Position numbers and translations under genes: made by a program. A DNA stretch of 64,000 nucleotides from Fictibacillus solisalsi (GTDB taxonomy: Bacteria > Bacillota > Bacilli > Bacillales > Fictibacillaceae), in contig NZ_FNHW01000001.1 of NCBI RefSeq assembly GCF_900103485.1, positions 3,369,057-3,433,056 of the forward strand, given 5' to 3'. Each line of letters starts with the position of its first letter. Within the stretch, counting starts at the first letter, position 1. The notes under the pieces are model-generated. The model saw only the letters and a program-made list of their open reading frames with translations, did not search any database and was not told the origin of the DNA. Positions 25,463 to 34,549 of the stretch are shown here, piece after piece.

Positions 25463-27148
25463 TTAGAGGGACCGCTCGGCTTTAATGCCGAAAAACTTGT
25501 TCGAAATGAACAACACCAGGCCGATGAGGCTGATTTGAATCATTCCATAGGCGGCCGCCTGCCCCATATTGAACATACGGAGCTGGTTCATAATTTCAAT
25601 CGAGATCGGACGGTTGCCGAGCGTATACAGCAAAACCGACGTGGGGAATTCGCCGACCGCTTCCACAAAAGCCAGCAGCGTGCCGGCCATCACTCCCGGC
25701 ATCACAAGTGGAAGCACGACTCTCCTAAACAGATAAAACCACTTGGCCCCAAGGTTACGGGCCGCTTCTTCAAGCGAATCATCCAGCTGTTCGAGTGTAG
25801 CGTTAGTGGAGCGGACAACGAGCGGGATATGCCGGATAAAATAGGCAAGCGGCAAAATCCAGAACGTCCCCACCAGGATATGGCCAAACGTAAATACGGA
25901 GGATTCATTAAACGCAAGTACGAGATTCATCCCCACCACCGTGGCAGGCAATGCCCACGGAAGCATCACCATAATATCCAGCATATTCTTGCCAACAAAC
26001 TTTCGTTTCACCAGGACGTATGATGTCAGCACGCCAAACACCAGGTTGCCGAGTGTGGCCAGAAACGCCAGAATCAAACTGTTCCGCACCGGATCCCAGA
26101 TTTTTGGCTCCGTAAATAAAAATAAATAATTTTCCCCATTAAAGACCGAAGGATAGGTTTGATACGTCCACGTGCCATCCGGGACAAGCGACAGGATCAA
26201 GATGGTCATGTGCGGAAGAAGAAGAATGATGACACCCACAACCCCAACCGCAACCATCAATCCTTTTAAAAAGGGATTTTTAATTTCACTGCGGTGAGCT
26301 CCGATCCCTTTGGTGGCCATCCTGTAATCTCGCCGGTTCTGGTACCATCTCATAAACAACAGGAATGAGATGGATACGATGGATAAAATGACAGATTGCG
26401 TGGCAGCCATGGACAGGTTGCCATTTACTTTTGAAAAATAGATTTGCAGACTGAGCACCCTGAAGCCTCCCGCCAACAGAAAAGGGGCACTGAAAGAAGC
26501 CATGGAGGTCATAAACACCAACAGCGATGCTCCCACAATAGCTGGCGTCAAAAGGGGAAGCGTCACCTTTGTGAACACGGTCAGCCGGCCGGCACCAAGA
26601 TTGTATGCCGCTTCCTCAAGGGACGGATCGATGCTGCGAATTGTACTTGAAACAGTCATGTAAAAGTAAACATACATCGTATAAGCATGAACGATAAGGA
26701 TGCCGGACACACCGCCGATTTTAAACGGTATATTTGTCAGTCCGAACAAATCTTTAATCGCATTGGGAACAAGCCCCGACTCCCCGTACAAAAACATGAA
26801 CGCCATCACTCCGACAAGCGATGGAAGCACAATCGGAAGGATAGCAGCGCTTGAGAAGAAGCTCCTGCCCGGAAATTCATATTTGTTAAAAATAAAGGCA
26901 AGCGGAACACCGATCAACGCTGAAAAGAAAACACTCAAGAGAGAAATATAGACCGAATTCCACAGCGCCTGCAGGTTGGACCGACTTTCAGATCCGAAGA
27001 AATCTGCGTAATTTCCGCCGCTCCATCCTTCCTTGTTTTGAAAGCTTTCGATCAGGGTACGCAGCGATGGATAAAGAACGTATGCCACAAGAACAAGAAC
27101 GACGGGAATCAAAAGGAGAAGTGTGAAACGATGGTCGCGGTTCTTCAT
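25463..27148 (-). CDS. ABC transporter permease with two fused membrane domains
   Basis: A 561-residue permease, FbpB/ThiP-like, in which both transmembrane domains are fused (about 12 helices). Each half carries an EAA coupling loop: EEAAYNLGAGRLTVFTKVTL (about 188-208) and EEAARNLGAKWFYLFRRVVL (about 453-473). Such permeases serve ferric iron, thiamine, phosphonate or polyamine-type importers. ATG follows GGAGG at 5 nt and overlaps the ATPase stop by ATGA. It works with the downstream-listed ATPase and binding lipoprotein. Confidence 0.9.
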   Translation of the reverse strand: MKNRDHRFTLLLLIPVVLVLVAYVLYPSLRTLIESFQNKEGWSGGNYADFFGSESRSNLQALWNSVYISLLSVFFSALIGVPLAFIFNKYEFPGRSFFSSAAILPIVLPSLVGVMAFMFLYGESGLVPNAIKDLFGLTNIPFKIGGVSGILIVHAYTMYVYFYMTVSSTIRSIDPSLEEAAYNLGAGRLTVFTKVTLPLLTPAIVGASLLVFMTSMASFSAPFLLAGGFRVLSLQIYFSKVNGNLSMAATQSVILSIVSISFLLFMRWYQNRRDYRMATKGIGAHRSEIKNPFLKGLMVAVGVVGVIILLLPHMTILILSLVPDGTWTYQTYPSVFNGENYLFLFTEPKIWDPVRNSLILAFLATLGNLVFGVLTSYVLVKRKFVGKNMLDIMVMLPWALPATVVGMNLVLAFNESSVFTFGHILVGTFWILPLAYFIRHIPLVVRSTNATLEQLDDSLEEAARNLGAKWFYLFRRVVLPLVMPGVMAGTLLAFVEAVGEFPTSVLLYTLGNRPISIEIMNQLRMFNMGQAAAYGMIQISLIGLVLFISNKFFGIKAERSL

Positions 27149-28257
27149 GAAATCCTCCGTCCTTCCTTTGGCTCCATCACACGCGGAACTACGCGCACAC
27201 GGAATTCAGGAAGCCTTACCCACACCCGGTCGCCAGGCTCGGGCTCCGGGTGTGCCATGGTGTTTAGCACCATCGCCTGCACCACTTTTCCACCGAGTGA
27301 GATAAAGAGGTTAAGAGAGGCTCCCGTAAACTGGGCCAGCTCGATGGTTCCCTCATACACGTTTTGCAGATTTACAGGAGGTTCTTCAAACACCTCCACC
27401 GCCTCGGGACGGATCGAAACAGACAAGAGCTCTTCTTCAGAAAAAGCAGCCGGCCGCTCTGCCATAAGCTTCTTGCTGTTGTCCTCCACCCAGGAAAACT
27501 GCAGTGTACCTCCTTCCCTTCCCTCCAACTGGACCGGAATCAGGTTCGTCTCACCAATAAAAGAGGCCACAAAGTCATTGGCCGGTTCATTGTAAATTTC
27601 TTTGGGTGTTCCGATTTGCTGGCATTCCCCCGCATTAAACACAGCGATCCGGTCACTCATCGAGAGTGCCTCGATCTGATCATGTGTAACATAGATGGTG
27701 GTGATGCCATAATCGCGCTGCAAACGCAAAATTTCTGTTCTCATCTCATCTCTGAGCCGGGCATCAAGGTTGCTCAGCGGCTCATCGAGCAAAAGGATTT
27801 CCGGTTGAATAACCAGAGAGCGGGCGAGGGCCACCCGCTGCTGCTGGCCCCCGCTCAGCTGGCTTACCTGCCGCTTGGTAAAAGCATCCAGTCGGACCTT
27901 AGCCAGCGCTTCCTCTACTCTCTTTTTCACCTCGGCCGAAGCCAGCTTCCGGACCTTCAAACCGAATGCCACGTTTTCAAAAACGGTCATATGCGGAAAC
28001 AGGGCATAATTTTGAAAAACCATACCCGTATTGCGCTTTTCCGGTGCGACTTTCGTCATCTCCCGGTCCCCGAAGAATATGGAACCCGTCGTAGGATAAT
28101 AAAACCCCGCAATCATCCGGAGTGTCGTCGTTTTTCCGCAGCCGCTTGGACCAAGAAAGGTAAAGAATTCCCCTTTTTGAATGTCCAGACTGAGTTCTTT
28201 TACTGCCTGAACGGTTTTAAATGACTTTGTGATGCTTTTCAGCGTTACGGATGACAT
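27145..28257 (-). CDS. ABC transporter ATP-binding protein (FbpC/PotA-like)
   Basis: Energises the importer. The 370-residue protein has Walker A GPSGCGKTT (about 36-44), signature LSGGQQQR (about 134-141), Walker B ILLLDEP and the H-loop THDQ. A C-terminal TOBE domain (about 270-365) is typical for CUT1/FbpC importers. Start ATG after GAGGGGGAG. Spacing of 25 nt from the binding-protein gene. Confidence 0.93.
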   Translation of the reverse strand: MSSVTLKSITKSFKTVQAVKELSLDIQKGEFFTFLGPSGCGKTTTLRMIAGFYYPTTGSIFFGDREMTKVAPEKRNTGMVFQNYALFPHMTVFENVAFGLKVRKLASAEVKKRVEEALAKVRLDAFTKRQVSQLSGGQQQRVALARSLVIQPEILLLDEPLSNLDARLRDEMRTEILRLQRDYGITTIYVTHDQIEALSMSDRIAVFNAGECQQIGTPKEIYNEPANDFVASFIGETNLIPVQLEGREGGTLQFSWVEDNSKKLMAERPAAFSEEELLSVSIRPEAVEVFEEPPVNLQNVYEGTIELAQFTGASLNLFISLGGKVVQAMVLNTMAHPEPEPGDRVWVRLPEFRVRVVPRVMEPKEGRRIS

Positions 28258-28282
28258 GTCCAGCTCCCCCTCTCCTCAAAAA

Positions 28283-29371
28283 CTACTCTTTTTGTTCTTT
28301 TTCTTTACTTTTTATGTTGTTATCCCAATATTCCATCCACCCGTTGGACTTGCTTTCAAAGACTTTCCAGTCGATGTCCATCGGCTTGATTTTTGTGTCT
28401 TCGATCCATTTAGGCAGGTTATCAATGTCGGTACGGGTCGGAATGCGGTAGTGCTTCTCGGCCAGAATTTTGTTGGCTTCTTTGGAGTTTACAAACTCAT
28501 AGAACGCCTTTGCCGCTTTTGGATGTTTGGCATTTTTCACAAGAGCGATTCCTTCGGTCAGTACAGGCGTGCCGCTTTCGGGAATGACAAAGTCAAACGG
28601 ATAATTTTTTTCTTCCTTCAGCATGACAACGTCCGGCATATCCCAAACCGATACGGCACCCTCCCCTTTGGCCACTTTGCTGTACATGATTTCAGGGTTG
28701 GCGGAATACTCTTTTGTGTTGGCATCAAGCTTCTGCAGCCACTCATAGCCTTTTTGGGGATCCTTTGAATCTTTGTAATCACGGTAAATCATCGCAGAAA
28801 AAATGGTATTCATCGTTCCGGATGCGAGAGGATAGCGAATAATGATTTTATCCTTCCATTGCGGATCCAAGAGGTCATCCCAGTCCTTTGGCGCCTCGTC
28901 CTTGGACAGCTTCTTGCTGTTGTACATGATTACCTCGGGCGTTTGGCTCGTTCCGCTCCATGCCCAGTCCTTGTCATGAAACTCCTCGTTCAATGCCTTT
29001 GCATAAGTTGGCTTATACGGCTCGAGCAGTCCCTCCCCCTTCGCCTGGTTAAACATGACAGAAGGAGCGCCCCACCAAACATCGGCCTGTGGGTTTTTCT
29101 TTTCCGAACGAACACGGTCGAGCACTTCCTGAGATCCGATATCGAGCCATTCCACATCGACATCCGGATTTTTCTCTTCAAACTTTTTTTCAAATTCCTG
29201 CAGAATATCCTTGCCGTGCGGTGAATAGATGACAACCTTTTCTTCCAGGTTGCTCTTGCTTTTATCCCCGCTCGCTTTATCTGTCTGGCTGCCTGCCATG
29301 CATCCGCTTAAGAGCAGCGATAAACTGAGAACAGCACCTGCTGTACAGGATAGTGCTTTTTTTCCGGCCAT
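28283..29371 (-). CDS. ABC transporter substrate-binding lipoprotein (family 1, FbpA-like)
   Basis: Extracellular binding protein, 362 residues, anchored by a lipobox LLSGC (Cys24). It has a type II binding-protein fold with VVIYSPHGKDILQEFEKKF at the mature N-terminus and VWWGAPSVMFNQAKGEGLL, as in iron(III), phosphonate or polyamine binders. Ligand unknown; the family is not specific enough to tell. AAGGAG lies 10 nt before ATG. A hairpin with a T-tail separates it from the deacetylase gene upstream and may set expression ratios. Confidence 0.88.
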   Translation of the reverse strand: MAGKKALSCTAGAVLSLSLLLSGCMAGSQTDKASGDKSKSNLEEKVVIYSPHGKDILQEFEKKFEEKNPDVDVEWLDIGSQEVLDRVRSEKKNPQADVWWGAPSVMFNQAKGEGLLEPYKPTYAKALNEEFHDKDWAWSGTSQTPEVIMYNSKKLSKDEAPKDWDDLLDPQWKDKIIIRYPLASGTMNTIFSAMIYRDYKDSKDPQKGYEWLQKLDANTKEYSANPEIMYSKVAKGEGAVSVWDMPDVVMLKEEKNYPFDFVIPESGTPVLTEGIALVKNAKHPKAAKAFYEFVNSKEANKILAEKHYRIPTRTDIDNLPKWIEDTKIKPMDIDWKVFESKSNGWMEYWDNNIKSKEKEQKE

Positions 29372-29401
29372 TACGGTTCACTCCTTCAAAAATAATTAGG
29401 G

Positions 29402-29432
29402 AAAACAGGAGAGGCACCGCTCTCCTGCTTTT
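29402..29432 (-). terminator. Intra-operon hairpin between deacetylase and binding-protein genes
   Basis: CAGGAGAG and CTCTCCTG form an 8-bp stem with a 6-nt loop. On the minus strand it is followed by TTTTCCC. It could be a leaky terminator or a stabilising processing hairpin. Confidence 0.55.
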
Positions 29433-29438
29433 AGTTCC

Positions 29439-31946
29439 TTACTGCTCTTTGGAATAGTCAATTAAATTCGTAAAGATCCGGTATCCGCCCGGTACATTGT
29501 TTTGAATTTGGCGATACCATACAAGATTGGTATACAGATAGCTTCCTTTTCCATAGTCCGCCATCAAAATGCCGCCGGTAAACGGCTTCTCGCCGGGGTC
29601 CGCCATGCTGACAAACGTCTCAAAATGGTCGTCCCAATCACTTGTGTAATAGAGGCCCCGCTCTTGCACCCAATGATCCCAGTCGCTGTCGGTGATCTTG
29701 TTTGGCGTATTAAATAAAGGATGTTCCGGCTTTGTCACCGTTACCTTTGCATTCTCATCCGTCACCCTCCAGCGGATGGACGGGCTGCCGATCACGAGCT
29801 TGTACGGAGCTGATTTTTCAGCCTCCCACTTGTCTTCCGGCTTGTGGTATTGAACCACCAGATGACCGCCGTTTTTCACAAAATCAAGCAGCTTGCTGTT
29901 ATTTTGAAGTAAATCCTCTCTCGATAGGTATGCCCTTATGCCGACCACAATCGTGTCAAATTGGGAAAGGTCCGCAGATTCCAGCTTGCCTTTTTCAAGG
30001 GAGACGACGTTCATTCCTACCGCACGCAGCTTATCGGACACGCTGTCAAATCCGCTTTCCACATAGCCGATTTTTTTGCCAGCATCAAAGTGCAACGGAA
30101 AAGCGGTTGCTTTCGTTCCCGCATCGTATAAATAATAGAAGGTTCCAATATGAGGATACGAGATATCCTGAACCGATGTGCTCAACTGTTTCCCGTTGAC
30201 CCTGACTTCCGGCTTGAGGGTGTAATCATCCTCTTTTACCGAATGAGGAAGGTCTACAGTAAACGTGGCATTTTGGACTTCGCCTTTCTTCTGGAAGGTG
30301 ATCTCCTGATCATTGTTGGTCACGTTCCAGCCTTCCGGGGCATTAAGATGCAGCACCGCTGTTTCTTTTCCGGCGGTGTTATTTTTCGCTTCCACCTTCA
30401 CCTGGATGGAATCTTTAAGATCTGCGGTATTGACCACCAGGCTCTCCGGATCATTTTTGACTGATACATCCGGCAAGACTGCTGCTGTCTGTTCAGGTTC
30501 ATACGTTTTTTGAGCGGTTGTGCCATGAACCTTATAGCTAATACTCGCCGAGATGACAGAAGGATCATACGGCTGATAATAAGATGCATTCTTCGCAACC
30601 TTGATGCCATACGTGAATTTTTGCGATTGGCCGCGCTTCAGTTTCGTTTTTGGTACATGCCCCACCTGTTTCCAGCCAGTTGGCAAGTGAAGGGCTGGCA
30701 TCACATGTTTGAGCGTTTGTTTTCCGTTATTTTGTACAGTGACGGTGACTCTCGCAGAGCCGCCCTGAACAAGTACAGGCTGGTTGAGATCCACACGCAC
30801 ATCAATCTTGGAAGCTTCTGCAGCTAAATCCATAAGCTGTTTTTCTTTCCTATCGAGACGGAAAAGCAAATCACTCTTTGTCTCTGTTGGCAGCGAGCTG
30901 TTTTTTACAAGCTTCTCCAGCTTTTCGGTCTGTTTGATGGCTGGATATACATCCTCGGCAATCGCCGCTCTGTTCGGATATTCCTCAATCATTCCCTCGA
31001 ACTCTTCCTGCAGCTTTACCAGATTCTTCTTCACACGCTTATCATTGACCGTGCCGGCATACTCTTTAAAATCATAAGGAATCTGATCAAACAGGGTTTG
31101 TTCTTTTCCCGGTGTCCCCACTCTGGATTTCTCGAGCTTTAAATTGATGGTTCTTGGTGCAGCTGGAATGTCCTGGCCCATCCCCTGGCTTTTGTGAAGA
31201 AAACGGGATTCTTCCCCAATTTGCGGATAGGTTTTGCCATATACGTCATCCATCATGCCGATTTCAAAGGAAGTGGTCGCATTTTTCTGGTCGGAAGGCA
31301 AATAAAGCTTCTTGATGGCCCATGGCTTGAGCCCTTCTTTCAGCTGCTCCGGAAACACACTGGGATCTGCAGCATCCTGATAAGCCTTGACCGTCAGATA
31401 ATTCATTGTTCTGTGGTGGCCGTGCTCCGTATCCACATCCAAAAACGAAGGCATGACAATATCCGGACGGTATGTACGAATCATGCGGATGACCCGTTCA
31501 TAGGCGGTTTGTTCTCCCCATTTCGCCAGCGTTTCTTCTTTTGATTTGGAGAATCCAAAGTCGTAAATCTCATCGCTCGGTTTGCGGCTGAGGTGGTAAA
31601 CCGTTACCCCTGTCACTTTTGAGGCTTCAATCAGTTCTCTTGAACGAATGATGCCGAGCGCATTTCCGAGCTCGTTACCGATTTCATTCTGTCCCCCTTC
31701 TCCCCGGTTCGCGATCAGGCTCGCAGTCCTTACCCCTTTTCCACGGGATAAGTAGGCAAGCAGGTCGCTTCGCTCATCGTCCGGGTGGGCACCTGTATTG
31801 AGGAAACTGATGATGGTATCAAGAGGTTTTAACGCACTCCATAGATCTTTGGGCTTTTCACTTGCTTTTTGTTCCTGTGCACTTGCAGGTACCATCAGGG
31901 CAGAGGTCAGCAGGACAGACATTATAACTGCCATGAAACGTTTCAT
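29439..31946 (-). CDS. Secreted PIG-L (LmbE) family deacetylase with NEW3-like and ThuA/GATase-like domains
   Basis: An 835-residue exported enzyme. Signal peptide at 1-23 (VPASAQ cleavage site). The PIG-L zinc domain (about 43-300) has Ala-His-Pro-Asp-Asp-Glu at 53-58 and His-Gly-His-His at 175-178, the expected metal ligands and base, so it should remove an N-acyl group, classically from a GlcNAc derivative. Residues about 385-600 hold two beta domains of the NPCBM-associated NEW3 type. Residues about 610-835 form an alpha/beta domain like ThuA or class I amidotransferases, with GGHLVVQYH. It is first after the ROK repressor in the operon, so it may trim the substrate outside the cell before uptake. 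Confidence 0.85.
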   Translation of the reverse strand: MKRFMAVIMSVLLTSALMVPASAQEQKASEKPKDLWSALKPLDTIISFLNTGAHPDDERSDLLAYLSRGKGVRTASLIANRGEGGQNEIGNELGNALGIIRSRELIEASKVTGVTVYHLSRKPSDEIYDFGFSKSKEETLAKWGEQTAYERVIRMIRTYRPDIVMPSFLDVDTEHGHHRTMNYLTVKAYQDAADPSVFPEQLKEGLKPWAIKKLYLPSDQKNATTSFEIGMMDDVYGKTYPQIGEESRFLHKSQGMGQDIPAAPRTINLKLEKSRVGTPGKEQTLFDQIPYDFKEYAGTVNDKRVKKNLVKLQEEFEGMIEEYPNRAAIAEDVYPAIKQTEKLEKLVKNSSLPTETKSDLLFRLDRKEKQLMDLAAEASKIDVRVDLNQPVLVQGGSARVTVTVQNNGKQTLKHVMPALHLPTGWKQVGHVPKTKLKRGQSQKFTYGIKVAKNASYYQPYDPSVISASISYKVHGTTAQKTYEPEQTAAVLPDVSVKNDPESLVVNTADLKDSIQVKVEAKNNTAGKETAVLHLNAPEGWNVTNNDQEITFQKKGEVQNATFTVDLPHSVKEDDYTLKPEVRVNGKQLSTSVQDISYPHIGTFYYLYDAGTKATAFPLHFDAGKKIGYVESGFDSVSDKLRAVGMNVVSLEKGKLESADLSQFDTIVVGIRAYLSREDLLQNNSKLLDFVKNGGHLVVQYHKPEDKWEAEKSAPYKLVIGSPSIRWRVTDENAKVTVTKPEHPLFNTPNKITDSDWDHWVQERGLYYTSDWDDHFETFVSMADPGEKPFTGGILMADYGKGSYLYTNLVWYRQIQNNVPGGYRIFTNLIDYSKEQ

Positions 31947-31961
31947 GAATCCATCTCCTTT

Positions 31962-33164
31962 TTACAGCTCTTTAAGTACACTTTCCGTTTCCCTAAGCAC
32001 AAGCGATACAGCACCGACAACCCCGAGGTTTTCTCCCAAAGCTGTGGGAAGCACCGGGGCCGATACCGAAGCAAAATCTTGGATCGTCTTCTGGATCCTG
32101 GGCAAAAACCAATCTGCACTTCTTGAAATGCCACCTCCTAAAAGAACAACTTCAGGATTTATAATTGAAATCATGTTGGCAACAGCAAATCCAATATGAT
32201 CAATTACCTCGTCAATGACCCTTACCGCCGCCTGGTCTCCATCCTTTGCCTTTTGAAAAACATCTTTTGCGGAAAAGTTATTTGGAAAGAGCGGCTCTGG
32301 CTGGCCTTTCATTTCCTGCTTCATGCTCTGAACGATTCCGGCTCCCCCCACATATTGTTCTAAAAAGCCGTATCCCTCATGTGGTGGCGGAAGGTCTGCA
32401 CTTCTCGCTTTAGCCATATCCGTAACCATATAGCCGATTTCGCCTGCAGCCCATGTAGCTCCTCGGTATAGCTGGCCATTGATCAGCATGCCGCACCCCA
32501 CTCCAGTACCAATGGAAATGAGCACTACATGTTTCATCCCTTTGGCGGCACCCAGCCATTGTTCGCCAAGGACAGCCACATTCACATCGTTATCCACCAT
32601 GACCGGCCAGGGAAATAAAGCCTCTGCCTCTTTTTTTAACGGGTACTGGCTCCAGCTCAAACTAGGAGCATCAATTACTACTCCTCTATCTGCATCCGTC
32701 ATCCCGGGCGCGCCAATGCCCATTCCCAGGATGTCATCAGGCTTGAGGGCAGCGTTTTTCAAAAGCTTGTCTACATTTTGTTTCAATGCTTTCAAAAGTG
32801 TTTTCTTTTGGGTTTGCGTAGGAAATTCATCGACGGCAAGCGGTTGACCAATGAGATCACAGATGCCTGTCCTTACCTTCGTGCCCCCCATATCGATTCC
32901 GATGACGTGAGCTGCCCTGGAATTGAACACAAGCTGGATGGGCTTCCGCCCGCCGGCCAGGCCTGCACTTCCCGGTCCGACTTCTTTCAGCCAGTTTTCC
33001 TGAAGAAGTTCCTCCACAAGGGCAGAAACAGTCGGTTTGGACAGATGAAGCTGATCTGCGACCTCAGAGCGGGAGATCGGCCCATTTTCTTTTACACAGC
33101 GGAGAACATTTCGTTTGTTCTTTTCCTTCATTATGGCGATCCCGCCCTTGTGATTGGATTTCAT
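31962..33164 (-). CDS. ROK family transcriptional repressor (XylR/NagC type)
   Basis: Sugar-responsive repressor, 400 residues, with an N-terminal winged helix (NGPISRSEVADQLHLSKPTVSALVEELL, about 30-57) and a C-terminal ROK kinase-like domain. The latter has DMGGTK, the ROK signature around VDNDVNVAVLGEQWLGAAKG and GTGVGCG. The usual zinc Cys cluster is absent, so it is not a kinase. ATG at 33164 follows AAGGAG. It heads the deacetylase/transporter/lyase operon and probably controls it together with itself, through an operator at the promoter. This points to a carbohydrate-derived inducer. Confidence 0.9.
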   Translation of the reverse strand: MKSNHKGGIAIMKEKNKRNVLRCVKENGPISRSEVADQLHLSKPTVSALVEELLQENWLKEVGPGSAGLAGGRKPIQLVFNSRAAHVIGIDMGGTKVRTGICDLIGQPLAVDEFPTQTQKKTLLKALKQNVDKLLKNAALKPDDILGMGIGAPGMTDADRGVVIDAPSLSWSQYPLKKEAEALFPWPVMVDNDVNVAVLGEQWLGAAKGMKHVVLISIGTGVGCGMLINGQLYRGATWAAGEIGYMVTDMAKARSADLPPPHEGYGFLEQYVGGAGIVQSMKQEMKGQPEPLFPNNFSAKDVFQKAKDGDQAAVRVIDEVIDHIGFAVANMISIINPEVVLLGGGISRSADWFLPRIQKTIQDFASVSAPVLPTALGENLGVVGAVSLVLRETESVLKEL

Positions 33165-33247
33165 CACTTCTCTCCTTTTATTTGGTTTTCTTTTTATAAA
33201 TGGGATGATGCCTCTTGATGTGGAAGTAAAAGGGGATAAAAAAAATG

Positions 33248-33276
33248 GTTAGTTAGTAAAGATGCCTAACTTAGCG
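33248..33276 (-). promoter_or_regulatory. Candidate ROK repressor operator
   Basis: The plus strand reads GTTAGTTAGT, nine bases, then CTAACTTAGC, an imperfect inverted repeat. Its TTAGTT-n-GT...AACT-n-A layout resembles the XylR operator of B. subtilis. It lies just downstream of the -10 box of the operon promoter, a repressing position. Confidence 0.5.
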
Positions 33277-33279
33277 TTT

Positions 33280-33308
33280 ATTGTAAGAGACGTATTCTGA
33301 AAATTCAA
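33280..33308 (-). promoter_or_regulatory. SigA promoter of the ROK/deacetylase/ABC/lyase operon
   Basis: On the minus strand TTGAAT, 17 bp, TACAAT, about 115 bp before the ROK start. From here leftward the whole 9-kb operon can be read. The region between 33309 and 33423 holds nothing I can identify. Confidence 0.6.
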
Positions 33309-33423
33309 TCATACGGACCCCGTTTTACCAAAATGAGGAAATGGTCGTGGGTGTTCAGAAGGGGGATATAGATATGAAGCGGGGTGGCATAGGAAGTTGG
33401 AACCAAGGTGGGTGATGGGCGGA

Positions 33424-33478
33424 ACTTGCAGATTTAGCTGCGGTTCGAAAAAAATAGTTGCCTATCACATCATTTTCC
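33424..33478. repeat. Dispersed repeat, copy B
   Basis: Carries ACTTGC, TAGCTGCGGTTCGA, AGTTGCCTATCACATC and ATTTTCCTA, aligning with copies at 5.1 and 50.0 kb with one single-base length difference between the conserved blocks. It again lies directly beyond the terminator of a minus-strand gene (PdxA-like). Confidence 0.65.
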
Positions 33479-33489
33479 TAAAGACCAAC

Positions 33490-33521
33490 AAAAAAAAGAG
33501 AAGACATCCCCTGCCTTCTCT
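33490..33521 (-). terminator. Terminator of the acid-sugar operon
   Basis: AGAGAAG and CTTCTCT pair around an 11-nt loop, with eight T residues following on the minus strand. Confidence 0.8.
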
Positions 33522-33538
33522 CTTCTCTTTCAATATGA

Positions 33539-34549
33539 TTAAACTCTTTTCGGAGCCAGTTCAACTGCCTGGCGAAGCGCCTCGGTCATGCTTTTTTCAT
33601 CCGCAATACCTTTTCCGGCGATATCAAAGGCCGTTCCATGATCCACGCTCGTACGGATGATTGGAAGCCCAACAGTGATGTTGACGCCCGCATCGAGTCC
33701 AAGCACTTTTACCGGTCCGTGTCCCTGATCATGGTACATGGCCACGACGATATCGAAGTCACCTCGAACGGTGCGGAAAAACAAGGTGTCAGCAGGAAGC
33801 GGGCCGACGGCTTTAATGCCTTCTTCCTGTGCTTTTCGTACTCCGGGGATTACTTTTTCCTCTTCTTCTCCATAGCCAAACAGTCCATTTTCCCCCGCAT
33901 GCGGGTTAATGCCGCAAACCGCGATTCTTGGTGTTTCAATTCCCGACTTTTTCAATGTATCATGAGCCAGTTTGATGACACGATACACTCGTTCAGGATT
34001 GATCATCTTCACCGCATCCAGGATACCAACGTGAGTGGTCACATGGATGACTTTTAAGTTCGGTGCAGAAAGCATCATGGAGAATTCGTCAGTGTTGGTC
34101 AATTCGGCAAGGATTTCGGTGTGGCCAGGATACTTGTGGCCGCCTTTATGCAATGCCTCTTTATTAAGAGGTGCGGTACAGATGGCATCGATTCTCTTTT
34201 GGTTGGCAAGATCGATGGCTTTGCTTAAATATTCGAACGCCGCATGTCCTGCGATGGAGGAAACTTCTCCTACCGGCAAATCTCCAGGGATAAGATTGAG
34301 ATCAAGGCAGTAGACAGTCCCAAACTGAAAATCAGGGTTATCCAGTTCTTCCTCTGTGATCGTTTGGACGGCAAGCTCGCTGTTCACATAGCCTTTTGCA
34401 CGTTCCAGTATTTTTGCATCACCGATAACAAACGGTGCACAAAGATCATAAATTTCCTCGTGAGCGAGACTTTTTAAGATAATTTCCGGTCCAACCCCCG
34501 CTGCGTCTCCCATCGTGATTCCGACAATACTTTTATGATTTTGACTCAT
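33539..34549 (-). CDS. pdxA2: PdxA2-type 4-phosphoerythronate/threonate dehydrogenase
   Basis: PdxA-family NAD-dependent dehydrogenase, 336 residues. Metal-binding His residues lie in HKYPGHTEIL and in AMYHDQGHGPVK, with GVNPHAGENGLFG-type sequence (GINPHAGENG). Its start lies inside the DUF1537 kinase gene (17-bp overlap). This pairing is established for D-threonate and D-erythronate catabolism. The kinase makes the 4-phosphate, and the PdxA2 enzyme oxidises and decarboxylates it to dihydroxyacetone phosphate. It is therefore unlikely to be the pyridoxine-pathway PdxA. Which acid is used cannot be decided here. Confidence 0.87.
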   Translation of the reverse strand: MSQNHKSIVGITMGDAAGVGPEIILKSLAHEEIYDLCAPFVIGDAKILERAKGYVNSELAVQTITEEELDNPDFQFGTVYCLDLNLIPGDLPVGEVSSIAGHAAFEYLSKAIDLANQKRIDAICTAPLNKEALHKGGHKYPGHTEILAELTNTDEFSMMLSAPNLKVIHVTTHVGILDAVKMINPERVYRVIKLAHDTLKKSGIETPRIAVCGINPHAGENGLFGYGEEEEKVIPGVRKAQEEGIKAVGPLPADTLFFRTVRGDFDIVVAMYHDQGHGPVKVLGLDAGVNITVGLPIIRTSVDHGTAFDIAGKGIADEKSMTEALRQAVELAPKRV

